Assembly (NCBI RefSeq): GCF_016545825.1
Contig: NC_052618.1
Coordinates: forward strand, 50,914,331-50,978,330
DNA: 64,000 nucleotides
Direction: 5' to 3'
Source: Eucalyptus grandis
Taxonomy: Eukaryota > Streptophyta > Magnoliopsida > Myrtales > Myrtaceae
This document shows, piece by piece, positions 25,401-36,655 of the stretch (the stretch's first letter is position 1; each line of letters begins with the position of its first letter). The translations under genes and the position numbers were made by a program. The notes under the pieces were generated by a model, which ran no database searches, was not told where the DNA came from, and saw only the letters and a list, made by a program, of their open reading frames with translations.

Positions 25401-25475
25401 AAGTTCTCTTCTTGGCGCAGAGAAGGAAAGATCAAGAAGGTGGAAAAACTTGAGTTAATAACTTAATAAATAAAT

Positions 25476-25900
25476 TGTTGGGAATGACTGATCCCCGAAA
25501 AACCGGATTCGACACTCAATCGAACCCCTAAATCAATGCGGAAGACGAAGCTCGGGAAAACACGTATCACCGATCGTAAAGCACACCACGGATTCGAGCG
25601 TACCTTGTTAGCCACAGATTAGACACCAATGCCGATAGAGGAAGAGAAATTTGTCCTTTGTTCGATCCGATGACGCTTGAAGGGAAGAAAACAGTGGCCT
25701 TTGTGCTTACTGTTTCTTTTGGAGGGAGAGAAAGCATTGAAGAAGACGTACGTTCTTTTCTGTTTCCAATAGTTGTCTTCTCCCTCTCTCTCCTCCCTTT
25801 TATACCTTCCCCCATCCACGGGCCTTATTCCCGTGGGCCGGGCCTTTTGGGCCCAGCGTGGGCGGACGGGCCTTAAGCCCATCCCCAATTAAAACCATCA
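25476..25900 (-). repeat. 3' LTR of the copia element
   Basis: 425 bp, the partner of the 32125-32547 repeat. It is preceded on the sense strand by the purine-rich GAGTGGGAGA tract (about 25901-25910), which fits the second-strand primer site. Confidence 0.95.
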
Positions 25901-26990
25901 TCTCCCACTCGCACATGGTGGGCCGAACAGTATTCTCTTTACCTCTCTTCAACAATCATACCGGTGAATAATCCGTGGGACCAAAGATACTTTGAGAGCT
26001 CGTTACTATACATCTGTTAGGAATATATAGCAGCTCATAATGGGCGTCGCACTCCGAGTAGATTTAGTATGCAGTACCCTAGATCGATTGATCACATTTA
26101 TATCTCCCTTGATCTCTTTTAAACATAATATATATATTGTATTCACAATTATAATTATCACAAAGACATTCATAATTGGTCGACCAGTGAATACAAAACC
26201 ACAATGTGATTCTCCGAAATCGATCTTCCTCTTTCCTTCAAACTCTCAATTTCAGTCTAGCTTACTTTTCTAGAAATGCCCCATTAGATCGAATCATCTC
26301 ATGACCATTGGCAACACCCTAAGATAGCAAACACTAAATAGAAATCTTGAGAATAAGTAAGAGTCATGAGGGGACTTAAAAATTGAGGAACTCTTTTCCT
26401 CAAGAGTCTCACACGTCATAAAAGTTGAGATCAAACTTTTTGCCACTCTTATTGGTCGTCTCATGCATACGTAGTATGAAATACGTATTACGGTATTAAC
26501 TCCTTTCCCATGGAGCGTATGTCTATACCTTTCAATACCGTACAGATGATAGTTCAGACATACCCAATGTCTGACTTGAGTTCACGTATCTACTCTTTTT
26601 ACAAAATTTATCAGAACTCACATCTGGCATCTTAAACAGATAAAGTAAAATATGTGGGGTATTTTACTTTCGGACATAGTAAGTATTATGTCCTCATCTT
26701 AACACTCGAGTTAAGGCGACATACGTATTTTAAGCTTGAGCTCTCGATTATCACCTAGATAATAAGCTTAAAAACAGTCTCATCTCTATTTATCACACAA
26801 GTAAATAGAGGCGATTACCCGTGTGAGTGGGCTAATCTTATATCTGTCCGACATACTTCTCAACAAAAAATAATGCACTGAGCATTAAGATGCATAAAGA
26901 TCATATAAAGATTCATAGGCATTAATAATGAAACAACACAAGTTCATTGATGTGAACAACTCAGGGAAATTACAATATCCAGTACATTAG
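25901..26990 (-). other. Non-coding 3' internal region of the copia element
   Basis: About 1.1 kb between the RNase H remnant and the 3' LTR, moderately AT-rich, with no open frame of note. It belongs to the element because it lies inside the two LTRs. Confidence 0.6.
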
Positions 26991-26999
26991 CTTCTACGC

Positions 27000-29900
27000 A
27001 ATCCTAGAGATTTCATATGGCCACAAAACACATCTCTAGGTATTGGCTTTGTCATAGGATCTGCTACCATTCTATGCGTAGTATGTACTCTAAGTTCACA
27101 TCTTTTCGTGCAACCATATCCTTGACAAGATTATACTTGGTATCTATATGTTTGGTCTTGCCATGATAGTTTGGATCTTTGGTATACGCTTTTGCTGCTT
27201 GGCTATCACAGTTAACCAACAATTAATCTGCAGCACTTCCAATAACACCAAAATGATCCAAAAAATCTCTTAAGCTAAACACTTTCTTACACTGCTGCTA
27301 ACAATTGCCACGAACTCAGTTTCCATCGTGGACAAGGCTATACACTTTTGTTTCTTACTGCTCCAACATATGGTGCCATTATTCGGTAAGAAAACAAACC
27401 CAGAGATAGATTTTCTTTCATCTAAATCTCCTTCACAATCAGTATCAAAATAGCCTTTGAGTTGCAGATCCTTTCCTTAATAACTCAGCGTATTATCAGC
27501 AGTCCCCTTTAGATACCTTAGTATTCTTTTAACGGCTTATCAATGTGCTTGACCTGGATTGGATTGGTAACTACTCACCATTCCAACTGCAAAACATATG
27601 TCAGGTCTTGTACACATCATAGCATACATAAAGCTTTTTATAGCACTAGCATAAGAAACATGTTTCATTTGTTCATTCTCTTGTGGAGTCCTTGAACACA
27701 GTCTATGGCTCAATCCTTCACCTTTTGCAATAGGAGTGATAATGGGTTTACAATCCCATATCATTCAATTCAAAAAATTTGGAAGACAACCAACTTTTGA
27801 CAGTATTGACTAGCTCCATATTGCTTCCGGCAATTAGTATATCATCAACATATAATGATATGATCACAAATTGATCCTTGGATCTTTTGATATATACACA
27901 ATGATCCTCATCTATCATTGTAAAGTCATGTGCCATTATGGCATTATAAAATCGTATATACCATTGTCTTGACGACTGCTTAAGGCCATATATCGACCCC
28001 AAAGTCGACATACTTTTTCTTCTTGGCCTTTCACTATGAAACCAACAGGTTGTTTCATATATATCTCTTCCTCTAATTCTCCATTGAGGAAAGTAGTCTT
28101 TACATCCATTTGATGTAATTCAAGATCCGACTAGCCACTATTGCCGAGTAATGCGAATTGAGGTAAATCTCACTACGGGAGAAAACGTATCTTCATAATC
28201 AATTCCTTCCGTTGATTATACCCCTTCGCCACAAGGCGAGCCTTATGCCTTTCAATCGAGCCATCAGCCTTTCGCTTTATTTTGAGAACCTATTTGTTCC
28301 CAATAGCTCTGCGTCCTTTTGGTAGATCAACCAGTTCCCAGACTTGGTTTGATTTCATTGACTCCATTTCCTCTTCCATTGCATTAATCAATTTTTCCTT
28401 ACTAGGGCAATTCAGAGCCTCATTAATATTTCTTGGCTCATCCTCATCTTGTGGAGCAACCATAAAAGTTTCCCCTTCAATGTCAAAACGTCGACGGGGA
28501 ATACTTTGACGACTTGTTCGCCGTATGGGAGATTGTACACTTTGCACATCATCCCCCATCATGCTCTCACTTGGATTAGGTAATGATGATGTCGTCTCAT
28601 CATGTGGTTGCAATTGAGAATGAGTTGAATTTAATTCATCACTTCTCATATTACTCCCACTTGGACAAAGTCCACTAAGGTCATTATCTTGATCCAAGGT
28701 TTCAAATAGGGAACAATCTTCCCCTATTTCGCCCTTCTTAGGAAATTCATCTTCTAAGAATGTGACATCTCGTGATTCAAATTCAGTTATACTCCCACTT
28801 TCCTGCTCACCTATAAACACATACCATTTCGAGTGTTCGCAGTATCTCATGAAAATACTCTTATTTCCTTTGGGACCCAATTTCCCAAACTTGTGAGAGG
28901 ACTCATGAGTATAGATAGCACAACCTCATGGCTTAAGAAAACTTAAGTCCGGTTTTTTATTTGTCTACAACTCATATGGAGTGAAAGTAACTAATTTGGA
29001 AGGCATTCGGTTAAGTATATAGGCAGCAGTTAACAACGCATCACTCCAAAAAATTGATAGGTAAGTTAGCATGCACCATCATGGACCTAACCATTCCAGT
29101 CTGTTTATTCTCTCTACAACACTATTTTGTTGAGGAGTATATGGAATAGATAACTGTCTTTCTATTCCTTTTTCATCACTTAATTTTCTGAACTCATCAG
29201 ATAGATATTCTCAACCTTGATCGGATCTCAATACATTTATTTTCTTGTCTAATTGATTTTCTGCCAGGTTCATAAATCTTCTGAAACAACTTATGCTTCA
29301 GATTTATGAGAAATCAAATAGACATATCCGACTCGAGTATAATCATCTATAAAAAAGTGATGAAATAAACAGCCCCCTTGCCTTCCTCTCACATTCATTG
29401 AACCACAAACGTCATAATGGATTAAATGCAGAGGAAATTAAGCTCTTTTACCTTTTCCAAATGGTTTCCTTGTCATATTCCCTACTAGGCAATGCTCACT
29501 TATGGACAAATTGACTTTTTCAATATTACCCAACAAGCCCTCTTTGGCTAATCTATTCATATGTTGTTGGCCCATATGACCAAGTCTAGCATGCCACCAT
29601 ATTCACATCATTATCATATAAGGTAAAAGACGTGAAACAAGGGAATAACATATTGACATCACCACAGTCAACATTCAGTACAATAAAACCATCTAGAAAG
29701 TGACCACAACCATAGTAGTTTGTATCTAAACACAAATCTACACCTTATGGAAGTTCATGCCAAAATCAAGCTTAACCAACATCAAAACAGACACTTAAAT
29801 TTTGACGAATCTCCGGAGCATATAGAACATCATGTAGGAACAAGTTGCGTCCACCACGCATGTTCAATTGGCAGGTGCTAATCCCTTTAACTTCAGCTTT

Positions 29901-30053
29901 GGAGCTGTTTCCCACATAGATCCACTTAGTTCCAGTTGGTATCGTCAGAATTCCACGAAGGATTTTCTATCATTCGCTACATGGTCTGTCTTTCCTGAAT
30001 CTACAGTCCACAAAGGATTGGATTCAGCCAATAATTCAGAACTTGACACATAA
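27000..30053 (-). pseudogene. Copia pol remnant: protease, integrase, reverse transcriptase, RNase H
   Basis: Protease: WTVDSGKTDHVAND with the DSG active site at 29993-30001. Integrase pre-domain: WHARLGHMGQQHMNRLAKEG near 29525-29600. Integrase core: the first Asp in HYDVCGSMN, the second in SDQG, where the next codon is a stop (TGA for the usual Gly), and the Glu in PYTPQQNSVVERINR. Another stop ends YLISHKSEA. The integrase tail and linker are open at 28290-28880. Reverse transcriptase: DVKTTFLNGELEEEIYMKQP, then a frameshift before GLKQSSRQWYIRF, and the catalytic YVDDILIAG at 27841-27852. RNase H: SISGFVFL and STMETEFVAI near 27290-27450, with further stops. At least four lesions make it non-functional. 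Confidence 0.9.
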
Positions 30054-30101
30054 TCAAAGTTCTCAAATGTACAAAAGGTGTTTACCTTTTTTCGGCTCAC
30101 A

Positions 30102-31166
30102 ACAATTGCGAGCATAGTGACATTTTCTTGTCACAATTGTAACACCTCACACTTGACTTTTTCTTCACTTGAGGACGTTTTCCTCTTTTGTGTTGGTTAA
30201 CTCTTGATTTCTTACAACAAGGACTTGATCATTTGCATTCCCACATATTGAACGAATCAATACGCTTGCGCTTAGAGCTCAAAACCCTTTCGAGCTAGGA
30301 CCAAGATAGCCAATGTCTATTTTCGGCTCAAATGCCGATGGCGATCCTCTACTAGCTCAAGGTGGCGCACGGCATCCTCTAGATCTTCCATAATATAGTC
30401 AAGAGCTTCTAGTGCTTCTAGCTTTTCCAGCACATATTGAATCTTCATATTCAATATTTCACAATTGTTGCTGTTCATATCAGCAATTACGTTCTTAGTT
30501 GTTGAAAACATCGATCCAACACATTAGACATATATGCACGAATAATTAATGCCTATCATTTATGCATCCCTATTTGCCTGAGACCCATCATATTAATGAA
30601 TAATTTCAAGTAAGGTTTCAGAATCAAAAGGTCACTATGTTTCCAATCATCCTCCAAAATCCTAACTTAAAACTATCATTAATATGATTGTCATATGCAA
30701 AATCAATTCTATGAAGCTACAAAAACTTCTAAACTACCCACACTAATTACCCACAAAGCAACCAGCAATAATGAAAGCAATATATAATAGAACATCCAAT
30801 AAAAAACAATAATGCTTTCAATTAACACAATTAGGTAGTAATCATTACATAATATGTAAACAAATCACACTTAACAAATATCAGCCAATACAACTAACAC
30901 CAAGTCAGCACACAAACTGGGAAAGATCCTCTTTTGTTCAATTTCTTGATCTTTTCCCTTGAAACAATACAATAATATTCATTTACAAAATCCATCACAA
31001 TTTTCTTATAGGAAGCAGCTCCGTTGACATCCCATATGCGATTCAACACATCTTGCCATTCGGGTGGAATAGTGTTTATGAAAAATCGCACCATCTCGAC
31101 GTGACATAGGACGACCATTCCATACGACCTGTTGAATTTTCCCGTTGACTTCAAGGACATGATCAA
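30102..31166 (-). pseudogene. Copia gag remnant with frameshifted zinc knuckle
   Basis: An open stretch at 30894-31166 (90 codons; PPEWQDVLNRIWDVNG, YKKIVMDFVNEYY) sits where gag belongs, but it is too degenerate to assign by motif alone. A second stretch at 30317-30511 encodes helical sequence. At 30102-30144 a retroviral-type zinc knuckle is visible, CYNCDKK-C-HYARNC (C-x2-C-x4-H-x4-C), but a run of four A where three are expected shifts the frame inside it. The nucleocapsid would therefore be truncated or altered. Confidence 0.65.
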
Positions 31167-31393
31167 TTAAGTCACCTCTCTCCCATCGATGATCGTCGCT
31201 CGGCTATCATCTTAGCATGCCCTATCCTTTTGTCCATCGGTAATTGCGCGAATATGTGTGCGCAACCTCAAGGGAGGCATTGTTCCTGCAACAAATGCAG
31301 AACAAATAAGGGATCACATTATAATCCACATAGACTTAATTGAAAAAGAAACACATTCTTTTCCTTTTTTTTTTTTTTTTTTTTTTTTTTTCG

Positions 31394-31722
31394 GGTCAAC
31401 GGTCAAAGTCAACGGTCAATGGTCGTCAGTCAACGGAGGTCAACGGTCAACGGTCAACGGAGGTCAACGGTCGTCGGTCGTCGGACCGGTCGCACCGGTC
31501 GGGCCGGACAGACCGGTCCGACCGGTCGGGCTGGTGGGCCCGGTTCGCGCGACCCGACGGCACATGCCGTGCGCGTGCGCGGGCTGACGTCATGTGCGCG
31601 CACGTGCCGGGTCTCGCGCGGGTCGGGTCGATTCGCCGGTTGATGACCGTCCGACGAACCGTCGCTGTGCTGACGTCATCGATGACGTCACCCTAGCGGT
31701 TATTGACCATTGGGTGACGTCA
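31394..31722 (-). promoter_or_regulatory. Copia leader with clustered W-box cores and TGACGTCA palindromes
   Basis: Between the primer-binding site and gag lies a GC-rich leader. Read in the sense direction, 31394-31467 holds nine TTGAC(C/T) W-box cores in 74 bp (31394, 31401, 31407, 31414, 31428, 31438, 31445, 31452 and 31462 as left ends). Four TGACGTCA palindromes lie at 31585, 31671, 31683 and 31715. W-boxes bind WRKY factors; TGACGTCA binds bZIP factors of the TGA/CREB type. Activity is not demonstrated. Confidence 0.55.
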
Positions 31723-32108
31723 TGCGACGTCAAGCACGCGTCGGTCCGCGGGCCGGCGCGTGCCGGCTCGCCGGCCCGGCGATGCGCACACGCCGGTTCG
31801 CCCATCGGCACGTGTGTGCCGCACGCGCCGGGCGACGCAACGCTTCCAGGCGTCGCGCCCACGCGCAGCGGCTTCGGCCGCGCGTGTGGGCGCGCGGCGG
31901 CCTTCGGCGGCGCACGACGTACCTCCTGCACTCGTCTCGATGTCGCCTTTCTCCCCATCTTTACGTAAAATAGTTTCGACATACGAAAACTCAGTAAAAG
32001 GCATTAGAACGCTCGGGTGTCGGGATTTTTGTCCCGATCCGTACGGCCGAAAGTTTCTTCGCGAAAACTCAATCAAAAAGCACGAAACAAGATCGGGAAA
32101 ACATGAAA

Positions 32109-32124
32109 GCGGGCTCGATACCAA
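32109..32124 (-). other. Copia primer-binding site
   Basis: On the sense strand TTGGTATCGAGCCCGC begins immediately after the 5' LTR. It matches the usual initiator-tRNA-Met site TGGTATCAGAGC except for one missing A. Confidence 0.75.
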
Positions 32125-32547
32125 TGTTGGGAATGACGATCCCCGAAAAATCGGATTCGACACTCAATCGAACCCTAAATCAATGCGGAAGACGAAGCTC
32201 GGGAAAACACGTATCACCGATCGTAAAGCACACCACGGATTCGAGCGTACCTTGTTAGCCACAGATTAGACACCAATGCCGATAGAGGAAGAGAAATTTG
32301 TCCTTTGTTCGATCCGATGACACTTGAAGGGAAGAAAACAGTGGCCTTTGTGCTTACTGTTTCTTTTGGAGGGAGAGAAAGCGTTGGAGAAGACGTACGT
32401 TCTTTTCTGTTTCCAATAATTGTCTTCTCCCTCTCTCTCCTCCCTTTTATACCTTCCCCCATCCATGGGCCTTATTCCCGTGGGCCGGGCCTTTTGGGCC
32501 CAGCATGGGCGGACGGGCCTTAAGCCCATCCCCAATTAAAACCATCA
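32125..32547 (-). repeat. 5' LTR of the copia element
   Basis: 423 bp. On the element's sense strand it begins TGATGGTTTTAATTGGGG and ends TCATTCCCAACA. It differs from the 3' LTR by seven substitutions, all transitions, and two single-base indels. A TATAAAAG box lies at 32444-32451 on the sense strand. Confidence 0.95.
32444..32451 (-). promoter_or_regulatory. TATA box in the copia 5' LTR
   Basis: TATAAAAG on the minus strand, followed by a GA-rich stretch, about 100 bp inside the LTR. It is the likely core promoter of the element; the matching site in the 3' LTR (near 25797-25804) is identical. Confidence 0.6.
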
Positions 32548-32552
32548 TAAAT

Positions 32553-33282
32553 AAACAGCCGTTTGCTCGGATCTTATTTCGCAGACATTATTGACACTGC
32601 TCATGGTAAATTTAACAAAAGTAAATCAAATGATCTGGGATATGGATGACACAAATAGTTTTAGAGCAACAGTTGACTCAATGGACGTTGAGACAGCATC
32701 GGGGATTTGCACTTTCCTTCCATTTCCCCTTTCGTCTTAAGATTATCGCGACACATTATCTCGAAATGTTCGATTCCATCCTGAGGATTCTTACATGTGT
32801 AGATGGACCAACTAGCGAAAGAAGGATCTCTCTTTTAGCAATCTGATATTGAGTAAAGATTGTATTCGCTTTCCGCCCAGTGTTGCTGTATATCTGCTAG
32901 GCTCATGGGCTGGTTGGTGTGGCACCAGCAGGAAGGAAGCGGAAGTTGTGGCAACGTTAATGAATTGAACGAAACTTCTTAATAACCCAACCGTTTTTTC
33001 TGTTTTCAATCGATTGCACTGTCCTTACAATGTCGCGGACTGATCGTTTCTAGACACTAATTCTGCAAAAAATCACATGATGCAGAGCAATACGTAGGTG
33101 CCAAATTGCTAATTCAACTAGGATGGCGACTCTTGGCTGGACAGGTCTGGGTCGGCTTCGTGTCAGGCAAATGCTACTCCACCTTGTGAAAGAATCAAAT
33201 GGCAACTGATTTTTTGCAAGCTCTGCTCTGAGTTTTAGCAAGACTACAATTAGAATTCATGCGGGTTCGATCGCGTTTTCTT
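32553..33282 (-). repeat. ZIFL unit 3' flank (unit E)
   Basis: Paralogous to 14936-15110 plus 16896-17392 (unit A) and to 52960-53650 (unit D). In contrast to unit A it is uninterrupted by the composite repeat. Confidence 0.65.
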
Positions 33283-33340
33283 TTAGTTGCGGCGTTCCAC
33301 TAGGAAAGGCTTGAACGTCATCAGCACCCCCAATGGCCTC
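33283..33340 (-). pseudogene. ZIFL remnant E: only the last exon survives
   Basis: The minus strand matches the last ZIFL exon (ATGACGTTCAAGCC..., then GTGGAACGCCGCAACTAA, stop at 33283-33285). One extra G in a run of five shifts the frame. At 33340 the similarity jumps straight to the upstream region of copy C (CGAAAGATAAAACAAAGC at about 49697), so exons 1-16 and all introns were deleted. The two edges share little sequence, so the joint is probably an end-joining event. Confidence 0.8.
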
Positions 33341-35860
33341 GAAAGATAAAACAAAGCTGATTCTGTAGTGTATGGTTGACTTTAAAGGAGATGATTCGGG
33401 AAATGATTGAGGTCAGCTTTTAGTTTTTTAAGCAAATGTGACAAAGTGAGTGCTAGGGATAATTAGGATAATCATCTTTAAGGGGGAGCAAGAACAAAAT
33501 CCATACGTATGAATCAAAATCTTCTGGTTTTGGCTTGGCACCATTGATGTCCAGCAACGCACTTAAATTTTCTTTAAGTTTGCTCTTTATTTGGTTCATA
33601 ATATTCAAGAGTGGTTTAGTGCCCTTGACCTACTATCTCGAGGGGCTTTCTTGTTATTAAAATTATTATTGAGCCTAAGAAAGTGAATTTCTCATATGGC
33701 CAGATGACTTGGCAAAATCATCTAATTGAATACACAAAAAGCACATAAAATTGAATATCAAGATGGTTTGGAAAATTAAATATATATCAAGCAATATGAC
33801 GACTTATCATCATATGTTGAACGAGGCTCGCCTGATGAAATGCGACTTTAACTTACACAATATTCTCTCCTCAATTAAATAAAATGAAACCGCGTGAAAT
33901 CATAGTTTTTATATGAGCTTAGAGCATCCCCTGCGACTTTAGTTGTTAAGATTGCTTCTTAAAACCCCAGACAGATAGGACATGCTCAGCCATCATAAAG
34001 CTGGACATTGAAATGACAGAAAGTGACACGTGAATCACACAAAGGGAAGAAGAGATGATGAGGATTGCTTTATTTATGGACCACATGCATATATAATTAA
34101 CCGTTTGCCCAAATAGGACATGATAATTGTAGGAGTATAGTAGATCGGTCAAAAATCTTGAAAAGCAAACGGTAGATAGAAATCATTGGAGTTATCTCAG
34201 TGATCATTCTTTTCAAATAAGAAGTAAGATATGAGGAGTCCAATTACTACTTTCTCACGGGGTTAGGGTCTATGGACATTTAATTTTTAATGTAGTTCGA
34301 CTCTCACATTTTGCAAAAGATAAGACAAAAATTTGATAATGATTTGAGAGTTAGATTATGATAAATAAAGAATAAAATTGCAAATAAAACCTTGAAATAT
34401 ATTACGAAATTATGCATTAAATTATAGGTTATTAATGACTCAATATTAGTGAGACGTCTCTTCGATTCAGTTGTAGAAGATTTAATAGTAATCTCTTTAG
34501 TTCATGTGTAATAATTGTAACAGAAAGATGAGTTCTTTATCTTAAAAAAGGCATGTCCTTTAGTTCATTAAGTGTGGTTCTTAAGGCGTGTTGATTTCGA
34601 GAAGTGTTCGACTGAGTCCTACTTATATAATACTAATACAAATAGGTTCTAGTATTGTATCTTGGAAGGCATAATTTACAAATTTGAAAAATATTATTGG
34701 CAGGAGCTAATCGGCTTAAGGGATCTGGTAATTTCTACCTCACCTCTTATATAATTCATTTAAAATTTTATAGCATCTAGCAAATTTATATTGGGTTCGG
34801 TAATTCTATCATCTTACTTGTTAAGTTTACATATATATATCATTGATTTGGTTCGTTATTAGATTTGTCATCACTTTTTGACAGAGTTATTATTTCTGTT
34901 TATTTTTCTGATTAAAACAAGCGATATTAAAAATGAAAAAAGGAACAATAATTATGAGTGAAATTTCATCTAGCGAAAAGCCAATATCTTGTGCTAATTA
35001 ATTGAAGGCGCCGAATCAAAACGGGGTATTCAAAGATGTTGATGATATATTTTATGGGTGCATTCGAAAGTCTGGAGAGACGCCATAGGTTGGTAAGATG
35101 TGACAGACATTCATTCTCTAATCGACAAACTCCGAAAGGAAGAGGAATAGAATATGATCCATTTTGGCGTTGCCTGTCGGAAGGGTTAGATGAGATTCAG
35201 CACACGTCTCTAGGACCAATGATGTTGAGTATCATACGCCAATTCGACTTTTCCTTCTCGACGTCGTTCATTCGCAGAAAACAGGGCAAGAAAAGTAGCC
35301 TTTGCGACTCCCATGAAAACATTTCCTTTCATCAACTGTAAAAAGACGAGGCTCCGTTTGGGAAGACGAGGAAAAATGGAGGGAACGATAGGGGGAGATG
35401 GAAAGATGTTAAAGATGTTGGTTGCTGGTTGCACTGTGATATGTTGCTGGACTTTGTACTGATGGTGGTGGTGGTACTAGTGGTGGGGAATCAAGTGTCA
35501 TATTTTCCTTGACCATAGAGGTTAGGGTCCAACTAGAGGCTCGTGTTGTTTGGGCGAGAGCAAATGCCTGCGATACGCGAATGATTCAAGTGCACATCAA
35601 TTTAATGAATATTAGCCGTTGGATCTCGTGAATTTAGTGACTATGATTTACTAGACTCAAGTGCTTTTGAAGAATTCAAGAATTTCTCGCGACACATATC
35701 ACATCGTAATGTCAATTTTGAAAGCCAGAGGCGCCAATACGGTGAAAACAGAGTTTGTGACGAGAGGTTCAGGATGCAATTATTATCAAAGGGGTGTGTG
35801 TGTGCGGTCCACTACTGATAACTTGCATTGGGGACTGAAGAAAATATAACCCTATCTTGG
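33341..35860 (-). repeat. Orphan ZIFL upstream region (unit E)
   Basis: About 2.5 kb collinear with the upstream region of ZIFL-C (about 49697-52570). Shared tracts include TTGGCTTGGCACC, GGACATTGAAATGACA, a TCTGGAGAGACGC run and AAAGATGTTGGTTGCTGG. It no longer has a gene to drive. Short open frames in it are shared by both copies because the DNA is duplicated, not because they code. Confidence 0.7.
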
Positions 35861-36655
35861 TATACACAATTGTAAAGTGCCGACTTTTTATTTATTTATG
35901 GCATATATTCATTGTAAGTTATAAAAGATGTTACGAAAGTATAGTTGAGTTTTAAAACTGGCAAAAAGTGCAATTGAGTATTAAAATTTATCAAATTGAT
36001 GCAATCATATTCTTCCATTAACTTTGTCCAACTTTGCTTATAGAAAATGTTGATGTTGTTTTTAATTTTTCATTAGTATTTTCCCTATCATATGTGGCGA
36101 TGACGAAGCTAAAACGACGTTATTTTGATTTAAATATAATTTTTATATATTTTTATATAATTAAATAAAACAATTAAAAATAGGGTTTGAACTAGGCGAC
36201 GAGGGTGCCCCACTGTAGTTGGGAAGGGTTGATGATGGTGGAGAAATAGTTAGCGAGGCTCATTAGACAGTAGGCACTACCTAGGGGTCGACTACCTCGC
36301 CAACTGCATGTGAGGGCTTGCTGGGCCTTGTCTAGGGAAAGTCGTGGGCCCTTGCCCAGTTCTAATCAAGGGTTGCTAGTGATAGTTGACCCTTGCTAGT
36401 GATGGCCCTCACCGACCATTGCCCCACCATCACAGCTCCTTCTTGGCTATGATAGGAGTGGCGGCGGGCGGCAGGGCGCTCTTTCTCTCTTTCAATTTAA
36501 AAAATCATGTATTTTTAATTTAATTTAAATACAATTTATATTAAAAATCATATTTGATCAAAACGACGTCGTTTTAGCCTTATATTTTGAGTTTTGACCA
36601 CTTCATCACTAAGTAGGAGAGAAAATATTAAGAAAAATCGCGTTAACATTTTTCA
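35861..36655. other. Spacer with a GC-cored repeat fragment, no gene
   Basis: AT-rich sequence with a GC-richer core at about 36180-36480 and AAAACGACGTC(A/G)TTTT-type motifs on both sides (36110-36125 and 36560-36575) in opposite orientation. This suggests an inserted element with inverted arms. It separates unit E from the truncated 3' side of pseudogene B. Confidence 0.4.

Larger units (their letters stand above)
25476..32547 (-). mobile_element. Full-length Ty1-copia LTR retrotransposon, degenerate coding region
   Basis: A 7072-bp element on the minus strand, flanked by a perfect target duplication TAAAT (25471-25475 and 32548-32552). Both LTRs have TG...CA ends. Domain order on the minus strand is gag (about 31.2-30.1 kb), protease (about 30.0 kb), integrase (29.6-28.9 kb), reverse transcriptase (28.3-27.75 kb), RNase H (27.5-27.0 kb). 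Integrase before reverse transcriptase is the copia order. A primer-binding site and polypurine tract are present, but coding is broken in many places, so it is non-autonomous now. About 1.1 kb of non-coding DNA (25901-26990) lies between RNase H and the 3' LTR. It sits between the FTRA remnant and ZIFL-E. Confidence 0.95.

Noticed and set aside
26014..26990. Possible second nested LTR (TGTTAGGAATATATAGC start) within the copia 3' internal region
   Set aside because: No partner repeat or target duplication could be found; it is better left as the element's own non-coding DNA.
31590..32163. Long overlapping open frames on both strands in the GC-rich copia leader
   Set aside because: They arise from lack of stop codons in GC-rich sequence; composition is Arg/Ala/Pro-rich in all frames and no domain is recognisable.
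35210..35434. Open frame similar to one at 51950-52168 (shared NIFNIFPxPP)
   Set aside because: The resemblance follows from the duplicated upstream DNA; the frames diverge by frameshift after about 30 codons, so they are not conserved as proteins.
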